DNA of 64,000 nt from Tillandsia leiboldiana (GCA_029204045.2 CM055066.1:14828484-14892483), one strand, 5' to 3'. Positions 40,871-51,693 are shown, counted from the stretch's first letter. A program made the numbers and translations. Notes: generated by a model not told the origin, from the sequence alone.

Positions 40871-41534
40871 CACGAGGCTGTCACATGTGCTGCCGCCGGT
40901 GCCGAGTTGTTTTTGTGCCTCGTCAGGTTGGGTTTTAGTGTTGTCTGTCTTTTTCCGGACAGAGGTCAAGTCCTCTGTTTTCGCGGGAAATGGTTTAGTT
41001 TTATTGACGGTTTTTGGGAACTTTTTAGGTCCGGGAGTCGTGTGAAGGCGTGGGACGATTTCAGGTGTTTCGGTAGACGCTTTCTGAGGTGGGTTTTCTC
41101 ATCCGAAAAAGGGAATGTCGTCGGTTAAGGCATACTGAGTTTTCCTTTTCCTCGTTAATGATGTTTTTTATTACTGTTACAATATTATGAGTTGATGGCT
41201 AACCCCATTTTATGCACGCGTATCGGTTATGTTAATTCTGGAGCAACTGAGTGTCGCAGGTGTTCATGACACTCGTTTTATTATTATTATTATTATGCTC
41301 ATGGCGCTTGCACGCACACCAGCGGTTTGGCCACCGTGTCAGTGTACTTTTCCGGAGAGGTGGTCTGCGGACCCGTGAACCCTACGAGGTGACGTTAGTA
41401 GGGGCCCCTTGCGGTTATTTGCGGTGCTGCACTTGTGCAGTGGGGGGTTTAAAGGCACCAAGGTGAGAGCGGTGCGGATTTCTTTTGCCTAAGGCCCCCG
41501 TACCGACATGGCAGGTGCGCAGTATGGTTTTCTC

Positions 41535-42817
41535 TGTTGGGTTATATGTAATAAGGATCTAAATAGGGGAAAAAACACCTAGAGGGGGGTGAATAGGTGT
41601 AAACGTATAAACACTCAAAAAATCGTTGCGATAAAAACCCAATGCGGAAATAAAAATAATATGCAAGATTTTTACGTGGAAAACTCCATCACCGGAGTAA
41701 AAAACCACGGGACCGATAACACGGCAGAAATCCACTAGAATTAAAACACGTACAAGGTGATTTACCGTACACACTTACGACTCAACCTTTTCCATACGCT
41801 CCTAGAGGATCTTCTCCGCTCGCTCCGCGACGCTTCTCGAATCCACGATCTGCGCCCAACGCCGAATCCACGGCGTCCAACGTCGAATCCACGACGTCCG
41901 ACCGAATCCACGATCTTCACCCAATAGCACCCTTCGAATCCATGAACGTGCCTCGCTCCGAATCCACGAGAGCGGTTGAACCTTGAATCCACAAGGACAC
42001 GCGAATCCACGCGCCGATTTTTGGGGTAAATCATTGTTTTTGGGTGGTGATGATCCGCCGAATACTTAGATCAAAGATAGATCGGAAATACCATCTAAGT
42101 ATTCATTAGTTTGATTCAACTCAAGATGTGAGTATGAAAACCTAGAATCAAACTAATCAATATAGATGAAGAAACATAGAGTGTTCTCTAATGATTTCCT
42201 TTCTTCTCTATATGTGGATCTAGAGCCGTATAAGATGATATATGAAAAAATGACGGCTATTTTGGATTAACCCTAGAAAAAGAGTCATAGGGTCTATTTA
42301 TAGGTTAGAAACCCTAGGAAGGAGATAAGAATCAAAAACCTAACATTTCTGGAAATTTTACGGACGGCGATCCGGATCGGATTTGGGCGATCCGGATTGC
42401 AGTAGCAATAAAGACGGTTTCCAGAAAATCACACGTTCGGGATCCGGATCGGATTGTCTGATCCGGATCGTTCATACAATTCAGAAAACTCAACGTTCGG
42501 GATCCGGATCGTGAGATGCTGCGATCCGGATTGAAGTATTGTATGAAACAACAACCTTCGGGATCCGGATCGCTGGCTCTGATCCGGATCCTGAACATGT
42601 CCGAACACCTGTTTTTGATGTTTATTCAATGAAAGATTCTTCCAAGTGTTTCTACACTACAAGAAGTATTCGGATCACACAAAAACTTTAGTTAAACATA
42701 CCTGATCCTTTTGAATTCTTCTTTCTTGAGATTGAGTTAAATGATCCAACTTTCTTCACCTTCAATCTTCAAGACTTGAGACTTTCACGAAACTATGCCA
42801 ACTTAAATTCCGTAACA
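41535..42817 (-). mobile_element. Copia-3 3' LTR
   Basis: On the minus strand it begins TGTTACGGAATTT and ends AACCCAACA. It contains a GATCCGGATC array (42365-42600), TATA box TATAAATAG (42294-42302) and a GTGGATTC array (about 41840-42020). Confidence 0.93.
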
Positions 42818-42835
42818 ATCTCCCCCTTTGGCGGT
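42818..42835 (-). promoter_or_regulatory. Copia-3 polypurine tract
   Basis: On the minus strand AAAGGGGGAGAT abuts the TG of the 3' LTR, the usual primer site for plus-strand DNA. Confidence 0.85.
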
Positions 42836-43592
42836 TTCGTGACAAAACACAGATCCACTAAAGAAAATTCAAAAAGATATTTTTGTTGCTATCACCATAC
42901 AACAAAAATTTACAATGGAGATCCAAAAAATTAAAACATGAAATAAACTCCTAAAACAGACTCTAGACTTAGACATCTGTACTCTCTGCACAAAGAAATC
43001 ATTCTTGACAAAAAGAGATCGTTAGATACCTCAAGAATATTTAGCATACAAAACCTAGTACAGAGATAGAGTTTATCTGATCATCATGACATTTGAGAAA
43101 TCAGATATGTAAGAGAATCATAGTCAAAAACCAACATATCTTCTATGCAATTAAAAACCAAATGTCACAAAATGTTAGTCCAACATCAACTTGTTAGTCA
43201 TATTACATGACCAAATAGTTAGTCGAATAGTTAGTCGAAACATGCAAACAATCACAAGATAAAAACCAAAGTTGAAGTTGAAGTGATACTTACCTTGATG
43301 TATACAAAATCTTCATCAGCATTGTTCATCATTGTACCTTGATGCAGTCATCATTGTTCATCATTGTACCTTGATGTATACAAGATCACAATTTTCACAA
43401 TATCATTGTTCAAGTTCTCTAAACTCTCTCCCCCTTTTTGTCACAAACAAAGCCAAAATTACCAAAAAAATTGAAAAATTGAAGGAGAGTTAAAAAATTT
43501 CAAAGAAAATGTTCCGAAATTTAAGAACTAGAACTAAGATTAAGTCCTAAAAACTGAAAAACCTGCACAAAAAGATTAGAAAGAAGATTAAG
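42836..43592 (-). other. Copia-3 3' untranslated interior, with a second purine tract
   Basis: AT-rich, no frame. On the minus strand GACAAAAAGGGGGAGAGAG lies at about 43424-43442, nearly a copy of the PPT. A partial duplication (ATCATTGTTCATCATTGTAC) sits near 43325-43375. SIRE-type elements are known for GGGGGAG tracts in this part; a role here is inferred. Confidence 0.6.
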
Positions 43593-44189
43593 TCAGTCAG
43601 AATCCGAACTAGTGGGATTGGTACAATCCAACTTCTTCAAAATCGCTTGAAGCATTTTTGACATTCTGGAGACCTTTCTTTTCATCTTATGTTGCTCAGA
43701 GATAATCTGTTTGAGATTTGTAGACACGCTGTCTTGTTCAGCAGACGATCTTCGCTGTTCTTGTCGAAGTGAGGACCCTACATTCGCTTTTGCTGTGTGT
43801 CTCCAGGACATTGAAGGATGTAGTATAGAACCAGACGGTGCATCTTGACCTTCAATCCATGGAGATTCTCTAGTGAGAGAGCGAGCTCTGGTGAGGGGTC
43901 TATCAATCTGAATTCCAGTTCCCCTCGAATTCTTTCGCCTAGTGTACTGCTTGGTTGTTGAGGACGATCTCATCAGCTTCTTGTTCTTCAAGTACAACCT
44001 ATCTTCTTTGTCAATAGCTTTTTGTGCTTGTTCACAAATCTCTTCCCAGTCTTCTTCATCTGATTCTGAATCAATTTGATAGACTTTCTTTGTCTCTTCT
44101 TGATTTGAGTCATCTTGTTCTCTTTTTATATAAGACCCACTCGGTCCTACCATTGCTACCAAAAGGAAGATTATCCAGGCGAAAGTCAT
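43593..44189 (-). CDS. Extra ORF downstream of pol, 198 codons, env-like position
   Basis: An intact frame on the minus strand, starting ATG at 44189 and ending TGA at 43593. The first ~20 residues are hydrophobic (FAWIIFLLVAMVG), like a signal or membrane anchor. They are followed by an acidic stretch (SESDEEDWEEICEQ), a basic Ser/Arg-rich middle and a C-terminal helix likely to form a coiled coil (ISEQHKMKRKVSRMSKMLQ). SIRE-type copia elements carry an ORF at this position that has been called env-like; I see no sequence proof of an envelope role. It is the only uninterrupted gene of Copia-3. Upstream lie an intron-like segment, TATA-like box and palindrome array. A captured host gene is the main alternative. 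Confidence 0.6.
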   Translation of the reverse strand: MTFAWIIFLLVAMVGPSGSYIKREQDDSNQEETKKVYQIDSESDEEDWEEICEQAQKAIDKEDRLYLKNKKLMRSSSTTKQYTRRKNSRGTGIQIDRPLTRARSLTRESPWIEGQDAPSGSILHPSMSWRHTAKANVGSSLRQEQRRSSAEQDSVSTNLKQIISEQHKMKRKVSRMSKMLQAILKKLDCTNPTSSDSD

Positions 44190-44218
44190 TGGTGCAAGTG
44201 CTTAAAAGTTTTAAAATC

Positions 44219-44603
44219 CTGTGAACAATAACTCAAAAACACATGAAAAAATTATTAATTTTCAAAAATTTGAAAAATTGTACCCAAACAATCATAATCA
44301 TGTAGAGAGACTAAGAATCAAATTAGTTTTGCAAAAGGACTTTTAAAAATAGATCAATTGCATGATTTTAGAAAATCCTTATTATATGCCCTAAAACCGA
44401 AATTTTAGAAATCGAAGCCTAAAAATCCGTTAATCAGGAGAATACCTAGCATATAATCAAAACTAATCTACCCAGAGTTCTTATTTCAAAAGAAATTTGA
44501 TCAAAAACCATCCACAAACAAAGTCGATCCAAGAAATTCACACGTTTGAGGAGGAATAGAGAAAAAACGGTGAAAAACCGAGATTTTGATCAATAAAACT
44601 TAC
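44219..44603 (-). other. Predicted 385-bp intron before the extra ORF
   Basis: On the minus strand: donor CCAA/GTAAGTTTT at 44603 and acceptor TTGTTCACAG/G ending at 44219, with a T-rich interior typical of plant introns. The acceptor is 29 bp upstream of the ATG. It could be the 5'UTR intron of a separate transcript, or the acceptor of a spliced subgenomic RNA. Confidence 0.6.
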
Positions 44604-44718
44604 TTGGAGTTGAAGAACTTGAGTTTGAAAGCTTCCAAGAAGGATGAAATCTAGAGAGAAAGGCTCTGGAAACTTTGGAACAAAAGATTGGAGTAAAAGA
44701 AATCAAAACCCTTTTGTT

Positions 44719-44896
44719 CTTTATAAAACCCTAGCCGCGATCCGGATCATCCCATGTTTGCGATCCGGATCGGCTACCCGCAGTGAGAAACTGCGTTCGG
44801 GATCCGGATCGGCAGATACAATCCGGATCGTCAGCCCGCAGAAGAATTCCTGCGTTCGGGATCCGGATCATCTTGCCCGATCCGGATCGGCTCCAA
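44719..44896 (-). promoter_or_regulatory. Internal promoter-like block: ATCCGGAT array and TATA-like box
   Basis: Six ATCCGGAT cores (some in CGATCCGGATCCCGAACGCAG) between 44738 and 44893 are followed on the minus strand by GGTTTTATAAAG (about 44719-44730). The LTRs show the same order, array then TATA box. Arms CGCAG and CTGCG between units can pair. The block precedes the intron and the extra ORF. Confidence 0.6.
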
Positions 44897-45826
44897 CTTT
44901 TTCTTTAGAAAATTTCAGAGAAATTCAAGAAAAACCAGAAAAAGATTGTAAGCACAAATGTGTATCAACTTTAAACAAAAATCATCGTTTCATACACAAG
45001 AATTAGATTATGCCAAATCTATCAATAATATCCAAAAATGAAACGAGAATTTACAAGAATTAAATCCCTTAAAGTTGAACACCTTCAATTACATCTAACA
45101 TGATCTTATGAGTAATGCCTTTATCAAATCATCAATTCAGTAAAGAAAATGAAATACAAAGATCAATAGATGTTTGAAATCCCAAATATAGTAGATAATG
45201 TATCTAGACAATCTGTTGAAGAGAGTGGCTCTTTGAGCATCTTTCTTTAAAAACCCACCTTATACCAACCTTGAAATTCGACGGAGTCAAGTATTTCAAC
45301 ATGCATTTTACTTAATCAAAAATTTGAACAACCATGCTTGGTATACATGTGGTAGCTGCACACAATACTCGGACGACCGAGGTGGTAGCTCTTTCCTCCA
45401 TGTGGTGGTAGTTTCACACTCCTCATTGGGATGTAACTCTTTCCACATCTTTTGAGCATTTTACTTTATCTATGACTCCCCCTCAATTGGCTATCAATTA
45501 TTTAAGATATAAAGTATTCAACCAAATATTGATCTCGATTTCATACTCGACTAAGCAGTCAAATAAGATAATGACTATACCAAGAGATCATAGAGAGAGA
45601 GAAATTGACTTTGATCACTTAGAAGATGATTTAATTAACATAAATGATCATTGCAACAGTGAAATATTATGATGGCAAAAGCATAATAAATTTCTAAATG
45701 TGCGAAAAGATGCAATTAAAGTCAATTATGATCTATGCTCAATTAATGTCCTATGTACAAACATAGATAATGAACAAAACAGAACAAAGACAAAACCTAT
45801 CCTAAGCAAAGGTTTCAAAAAGAAGT
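44897..45826 (-). other. Copia-3 spacer between RNase H and internal array
   Basis: AT-rich, without a supported gene. On the minus strand GAGGGGGAGTCAT (about 45466-45478) is a third purine tract. CATGTGGTAG and related words recur near 45348-45412. Short + strand frames here are not supported. Confidence 0.55.
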
Positions 45827-46550
45827 TTATTTCAAGGAAAGCATTCCAATTGCTTTTCGTAAATGAATAAAACGTTTTTGATCCAAAGGTTTTGTTAAAA
45901 AGTCAGCCAATTGATCCTCAGTTGAAATATATGAAAGTTGAAGAGTATTTGATTCAACTAGCTCTCTAAGAAAATGATATCTAAGTTCAATATGTTTTGT
46001 TCTAGAGTGCAACACAGGGTTTTTAGGAATGTTAATTGCACTTGTGTTGTCACAAAGAATTGTTACCGAAGATGCTGAAATGCGGGAAGTCGCTCAATAC
46101 GCTTTTCATCCAATGAGTTGAGTTGAGCAACTTCCAGCTGAAATGTATTCCGCTTCGGCAGTCGAGAGTGGCTATGCAATTCTGCTTTTTACTGTGCCAT
46201 GCAACAAGGCAATGGCCGAGATAGAAGCATGCACCACTCGTGCTTTTCCGATCATCCACTGATCCTGCCCAATCGGCATCTGAGTATCCAACAATATCTA
46301 AACTTGTTCCCATAGGATACCAAATTCCGAAATTAATTGATCCTTTGATATACCGGATGATCCTTTTCACCGCTTTCAGGTGAACCTCCTTTGGTGCTGA
46401 TTGATATCTCGCGCAAATCCCAACACCAAAAGATATATCCGGGCGACTAGCCGTGAGGTAAAGTAGACTTCCAATCATACTTCGATACAGTTTCTCGTCT
46501 ACATTCTCACTTTGTGATTCACTTCCAAGTCCCTTGTGGCTAGTTCCCAT
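45827..46550 (-). pseudogene. pol: Copia-3 RNase H
   Basis: The copia RNase H removes the RNA template after reverse transcription. The minus strand encodes MIGSLLYLTASRPDI (about 46475), YSDADWAGSVDDRKSTSG (about 46270-46220) with catalytic acidic residues, and in a second frame the C-terminus (DQLADFLTKPLD, about 45919-45884). The two parts are out of frame near 46015-46150, where an in-frame reading degenerates, so the enzyme is broken. Confidence 0.9.
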
Positions 46551-47600
46551 TGGAGTTGGAAATCTTTACAATTTCTAGATCGAACTTTTTGACCAACTCC
46601 ATTGCATACTTGGATTGACTCAAGTGAATACCTTCATCATTTTGTTTAATTTGCAATCCAAGGAAATAAGTCAATTCGCCCATCATGGACATCTCAAATT
46701 CGCTTTCCATGGTCTCCGCGAATTTAGAAGCATCATTATCTCTTGTTGCGCCAAATACTATGTCATCGACATATATTTGTGCTACAATGAAATTGTTTTG
46801 ATAATGCTTCACAAAGAGAGTCCTGTCGGCTCCCCCTCGAGTATAGCCCTTCTCCAAAAGGTGCTTTGTTAACCTTTCGTACCATGCTCGCGGTGCTTGT
46901 TTCAGACCGTAAAGAGCCTTTTTCAAACGAAAAACATGATTAGGTTGTTTATGATCTACAAAACCTTTCGGTTGAGCCACATAAACTTCCTCATTTAAAA
47001 ACCCATTTAGAAATGCGCTCTTAACGTCCATTTGAAATAATTTGATTTTAAAATGACAAGCAATAGCAAATAGTATACGAATGGACTCGAGTCTAGCTAC
47101 AGGGGCGAAAGTTTCATCAAAGTCTATACCTTCTACTTGAGAGTAGCCTTGAGCAACTAATCGTGCCTTGTTCCTGATGATAGTACCATCCTCATTTTTC
47201 TTGTCGTGAAGATCCATTTGGTACCTATCACATTATGTTGCTTTGGAGGCTTCGTTAATTCCCAGACTTTGTTTCGCTCAAATTGATGGAGCTCTTCCTG
47301 CATTGCTTTAATCCAGTAGTCATCCTGAAGAGCTTCATCTATGTTCTTTGGTTCGATTAACGATACGTAGCAAGCGAATCCACAAACCAACTGTCTCCGA
47401 GTTCTGACTCCTTCTTGTGGATCTCCAATAATATTCGATTCCGGATGATCCTTGGAGATTCGTAACGTTTGTTGAAAACGGAGTACTCGGAGATACATGA
47501 GATGATTCCTGCACATCAGATAAACTAGAAGAGCCATTAGATGCATCATTAATATTGGAAGTATTATCATGAGAAGATGCATTAGCAGGAGAATCATCAT
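46540..47600 (-). pseudogene. pol: Copia-3 reverse transcriptase
   Basis: The front part (EALQDDYWIKAMQEELHQF, about 47340-47280) and the main domain (ARLVAQGYSQVEGIDFDETF, then MDVKSAFLNG, then YGLKQAPRAWYERL) are followed by the catalytic YVDDIVFG (about 46779-46756). The main domain (47217-46540) is one uninterrupted frame with the two catalytic Asp intact; a frameshift near 47160-47220 separates it from the front. This is the best-preserved RT in the window. Confidence 0.93.
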
Positions 47601-47671
47601 CTAGAGAGATATCGAGGGTAGATTTTCTAGATCCAAGTGAAAAGCTTCATCTACTTTAACATTTATAGATT

Positions 47672-48336
47672 CTACGATCGTCTTAGATTCCAAGTTAAAA
47701 ACTCGATATGCTCTACTATTAGTAGAATACCCCAAGAAAATCCCTTCGTCACTTCGTGAGTCAAACTTTCCAAGGTTTTCACGGTCACGTAAAATGTAAC
47801 ACCGACTCCCGAAGATGCGAAAATATTTGATGTTGGGTTTTCTACCACACCATAGTTCATATGGTGTATTTAACGTTCCGGGCGCAAGAACACTCGATTA
47901 ATGACATAGACAGCAGTGTTCACAGCTTCAGCCCAAAAATGTAGCGGTAAATTCCGGCTATGAAGCATCACACGCGCCATCTCTTGAACAACCCTGTTCT
48001 TGCGCTCGACAACACCATTCTGTTGAGGTGTATAGGGTGCAGAGAGTTCATGCTTAATACCGTTTGAAGTACAAAATCAATGAATTTTGAATTTATGAAT
48101 TCTCCACCTCTATCACTTCTAACACGAATGATCTTTTCATTCTTTTCAATCATAATACGATGGCAAATCTCATGAAAAGAGTCAAACGTATCAGCTTTCT
48201 CTTTTAAAAATGCTACCCAAGAAAACCGAGAGAAATCATCAACCAATAAAAAAATATACCATTTACCTCCCAAAGATGGTTGACGGGTCGGCCAAAAGAA
48301 AAAGAAGAAAAGAAAATAGTCTACATAACTACACAA
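47672..48336 (-). pseudogene. pol: Copia-3 integrase, truncated
   Basis: It begins abruptly at PTRQPSLGGKWYIF, about 15 codons inside the integrase core of Copia-2, so the zinc-binding part and first catalytic Asp are missing. RVRSDRGGEF (second Asp) is at about 48122-48093. The Glu region and the stretch to VENPTSNIFASSG are frameshifted (48060-47860). Confidence 0.88.
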
Positions 48337-48355
48337 GATTTAATCGTAGAACGAT
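48277..48355 (-). other. Deletion junction replacing protease and zinc region
   Basis: Between the gag sequence TQKVWVCKG and the integrase PTRQPSL lie only about 60-80 bp, A/G-rich on the + strand (AAAAGAAAAAGAAGAAAAG). Copia-2 has roughly 600 bp here with the protease and pre-integrase domain. The filler matches neither side. Confidence 0.8.
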
Positions 48356-49710
48356 TAAAGACAAGGAGGGGATTCACCTTTGCATACCCAAACCTTTTGA
48401 GTTTTGGAGTATGTTGGCAATGGTTGAGAAGTTTTCCTTGATGAAGATGTCTTGCAAGATTGGTCTTTTTCTTTTGTCATCGTCTTGTTTGAAGTACTAC
48501 CAATGTCCTTTTCTTTAGGAAAATCCTTCTTTGAATTCCATGGAGTGAACTTATTGGTAGCAGTTGCAAGATGTGGTTGATTTGATCTTTGAGCTCCAAT
48601 CTTGCAATTTCTTTCAATGTGCCCTGCAAAATTACAACGAAAACATACCTTTGTGCTTGACGATTCAGAAGAGGAGGAAGTAGGCTTGTTGTCGTTGGTT
48701 GTCATGATTTCCGGTGTCGGAGGAGGAGATACCGAACTGAGGCACAAAAGACTGTCCCAACCGAACTAAATTGTCTTCAGTTCGATTGTATCCGAGGCCG
48801 GACTTGTTTGTTTGACCAAGACCAAGAAGTTTATCCAACTTACTCCTTCCAAAAGAAAATTGCTGTAAGTCATCCTTGAGTTGGCAAATGGTCTCTGTCA
48901 TTTCCAATTTTTCCGTCGGGGCCTCGCCGTAGAGCTTCAAGAAATAGTTCGCTTTGTTCACCATATCTATATAGTTTCTTCTCGAGTTGCTCATTGGACT
49001 CTTGAAGGGAAACATTTGCCTTTATCAGATTAGCCCTTTCCACTTCAAGATCGGTCGAGAGAGAAGTTACCCTTTTTACTTCTTCTTCGAGATCCTGCAA
49101 TCTCCCTCTCAACCCCTTGTTTTGCTTAGCCGGTTTCTTTAAATCCCGTAAAGATCTGTGATAGGCTAGAGCAAAATCTTCACCTTCCGAATCATCCGAT
49201 TCGTTGTCCGTTGCATTCTTTTCAACAGTGGAGTTGGACAACGACTCGGATGTACTTGCCATAAGCACATGAAGGGTGAAGATACGGACGCGTGGAATGC
49301 GGTGGAGCTCTTTCTTCATCACTCGAAGGACGACTCATTTGACGTTGAGTTGTCATCCCAAGTGACGACTTGCATCGCCTTCTTCTTTGCCGGATACTTG
49401 TTAGGACACTCCGTTGCAATGTGGCCGTAGCCTCGACATTTGAAGCATTGTAGTTGTCCCTCTGAACTGTTCTTATCCTTTGAGAAGTTCTCTTGCTTTC
49501 TTGACTTGTAACTTGCAGTACCCTTGCCTTTGTTCGACTTTCCGAAGAATGGAGATTTACTTGAATTACCCCTATCGAAAGTTGCGGCGAAACTTCCTTG
49601 TCAAGAGAGCGAGCTGCTTCTCAAATTCCTCCATAGAAAGGTTCTCGTCATCGTCTGAGGAGGATGTATCCGCGTCTTCTTCCTTAGTTGTTTTCAACGC
49701 AATAACCTGA
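48355..49710 (-). pseudogene. gag: Copia-3 gag, central and C-terminal part, two knuckles
   Basis: On the minus strand the first CCHC knuckle lies near 49450-49405 (CRGYGHIATEC in broken frame), then a Ser/Asp-rich and a long helical, charged stretch (about 49230-48870), then the second knuckle CFRCNFAGHIERNC (about 48646-48605) and a basic tail. At least three frameshifts separate the pieces. The layout matches Copia-2. Confidence 0.85.
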
Positions 49711-49714
49711 AGAC

Positions 49715-50381
49715 TTAGAAGTGGATGCCTTTCCAGAAGAATTGTTTAGTAGTAAATGTCATTTCATAAGTTTGTAATGAACCAACTAATTCTTCTACAC
49801 GTATTTCGTCCGTGTGTTTAATAGTTTCAATGGCAGTAACCTTTGGGCGAAATCGTTCAGGAAGAGTTCTTAAGATCTTTCTTACAATCTTAAATTCTGG
49901 AATCTTCTCTCCCAGATTAGCACATGAGTTTACGATGTCCTTGCAATCGTGATAGTAGTCCGTGAAAGATTCATTTTCTGCCATTAAGATAGAGTCAAAC
50001 TTGTTCGTAAGCATTTGCAGTTTCTGAATCTTCACGAGGTTAGTTCCCTCATGTGTAACCTGAAGAACATCCCAGATTTCTTTCGCAGTCTCACATGCCG
50101 AGACGCGAGAGAGAATTCAGTTTGAGATAAGGCATTAAAATAGCATTAATTCCCTTGCCATTGTAAGAAGACGAATCTAACTCTTCCTTGGTCCATTTCG
50201 ACCTAGGTTTTAAGGTGCGAACATCACCAATAAATTCAGTTGGATTAGACCATCCTAATTCAATTGATTGCCACACCCGTTCGTCGATGGAAATTAAAAA
50301 GGCTTTCATCCGTACTTTCCAGTACGCATAATTTGTTCCATCGAAGAACGGGGGTCGGTTGATGTTTCCACCTTCAACCAT
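49715..50381 (-). pseudogene. gag: Copia-3 gag, N-terminal part
   Basis: The start MVEGGNINRPPFFDG is at 50381, 20 bp after the PBS. The capsid part contains TLPERFRPKVTAIET (about 49870-49826). The frame breaks near 50091 and is open again from 50035 to 49715. Unlike Copia-2 it keeps IWDVL-like wording where Copia-2 has a stop. Confidence 0.88.
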
Positions 50382-50400
50382 TGTTTACAACCCTATCCCT

Positions 50401-50411
50401 CTCTGATACCA
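50401..50411 (-). promoter_or_regulatory. Copia-3 primer-binding site
   Basis: On the minus strand TGGTATCAGAG, two bases inside the 5' LTR end (50414): tRNA-Met type. Confidence 0.9.
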
Positions 50412-50413
50412 CT

Positions 50414-51688
50414 TGTTGGGTTATATGTAATAAGGATCTAAATAGGGGAAAAAACACCTAGAGGGGGTGAAATAGGTGTAAACCGGATAAACACTCAAAA
50501 AATCGTTGCGCATAAAACCCAATGCGAAATAAAAATAATACGCAAGATTTTTACGTGGAAAAACTCCATCACCGGAGTAAAAAACCACAGGACCGATAAC
50601 ACGGCAGAAATCCACTAGAATTAAAACACGTACAAGGTGATTTACCGTACACACTTACGACTCAACCTTTTCCATACGCTCCTAGAGGATCTTCTCCGCT
50701 CGCTCCGCGACGCTTCTCGAATCCACGATCTGCGCCAACGCCGAATCCACGGCGTCCAAACGTCGAATCCACGACGTCCGACCGAATCCACGGTCTTCAC
50801 CCAATAGCACCCTTCGAATCCACGAACGTGCCTCGCTCCGAATCCACGAGAGCGGTTGAACCTTGAATCCACAAGGACACGCGAATCCACGCGCCGATTT
50901 TGGGGTAAATCAGTGTTTTTGGGTGGTGATGATCCGCCGAATACTTAGATCAAAGATAGATCGGAAATACCATCTAAGTATTCATTAGTTTGATTCAACT
51001 CAAGATGTGAGTATGAAAACCTAGAATCAAACTAATCAATATAGATGAAGAAACATAGAGTGTTCTCTAATGATTCCTTTCTTCTCTATATGTGGATCTA
51101 GAGCCGTATAAGATGATATATGAAAAAATGACGGCTATTTTGGATTAACCCTAGAAAAAGAGTCATAGGGTCTATTTATAGGTTAGAAACCCTAGGAGGA
51201 GATAAGAATCAAAAACCTAACATTTCTGGAAATTTTACGGACGGCGATCCGGATCGGATTTGGCGATCCGGATGCAGTAGCAATAAAGACGGTTTCCAGA
51301 AAATCACACGTCGGGATCCGGATCGGATTGTCTGATCCGGATCGTTCATACAATTCAGAAAACTCAACGTTCGGGATCCGATCGTGAGATGCGCGATCCG
51401 GATTGAAGTATTGTATGAAACAACAACCTTCGGGATCCGGATCGCTGGCTCTGATCCGGATCCTGAACATGTCCGAACACCAGTTTTTGATGTTTATTCA
51501 ATGAAAGATTCTTCCAAGTGTTTCTACACTACAAGAAGTATTCGGATCACACAAAAACTTTTAGTTAAACATACCTGATCCTTTTGAATTCTTCTTTCTG
51601 AGATTGAGTTAAATGATCCAACTTCTTCACCTTCAATCTTCAAGACTTGAGACTTTCACGAAACTATGCCAACTTAAATTCCGTAACA
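50414..51688 (-). mobile_element. Copia-3 5' LTR
   Basis: Partner of 41535-42817. The palindrome array lies at 51240-51470, TATA box TATAAATAG at 51172-51180 and the GTGGATTC array at about 50720-50900, all on the minus strand. About a dozen single-base indels distinguish it from the 3' LTR. Confidence 0.93.
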
Positions 51689-51693
51689 GTCTC

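Larger units (their letters stand above)
39308..41534 (+). mobile_element. Element Z, 5' LTR, piece 1
   Basis: It starts TGTAGTATCACG after candidate TSD CGTTA (39303-39307). The first 400 bp follow the plan of the P and V LTRs (CTCGGAAAACGG, GGATCTCCCGG). GC-rich arrays follow, then an exon-like stretch 41029-41088 with acceptor CTTTTTAG and donor GAG/GTGGGT, and the block GGTTTGGCCACCG ... GAGGTGACG. Copia-3 interrupts it at 41534; it resumes at 51694. Confidence 0.8.
41535..51688 (-). mobile_element. Copia-3: SIRE-like copia element with extra ORF
   Basis: Read on the minus strand: 5' LTR 51688-50414, PBS, gag with two knuckles, deletion of the protease region, integrase, RT, RNase H, a ~1.6-kb spacer with palindrome array, TATA-like box and intron signals, a 198-codon ORF, PPTs and 3' LTR 42817-41535. 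The flanks are TTCTC (41530-41534) and GTCTC (51689-51693), a TSD with one mismatch, inside the Z LTR. It is the same family as Copia-2. The LTRs are very similar, differing mostly by single-base indels. Confidence 0.93.

Noticed and set aside
39976..41128. Long frames of 288-344 codons on both strands
   Set aside because: They lie in the GC-rich repeat array of the Z LTR, occur in several frames at once and give low-complexity Ala/Arg/Cys repeats. This is a composition artefact.
42836..45826. Host gene island inside Copia-3
   Set aside because: The array motif is shared with the Copia-3 LTR and the ORF sits where related elements carry an extra ORF, so I keep it as part of the element; a captured gene remains possible.
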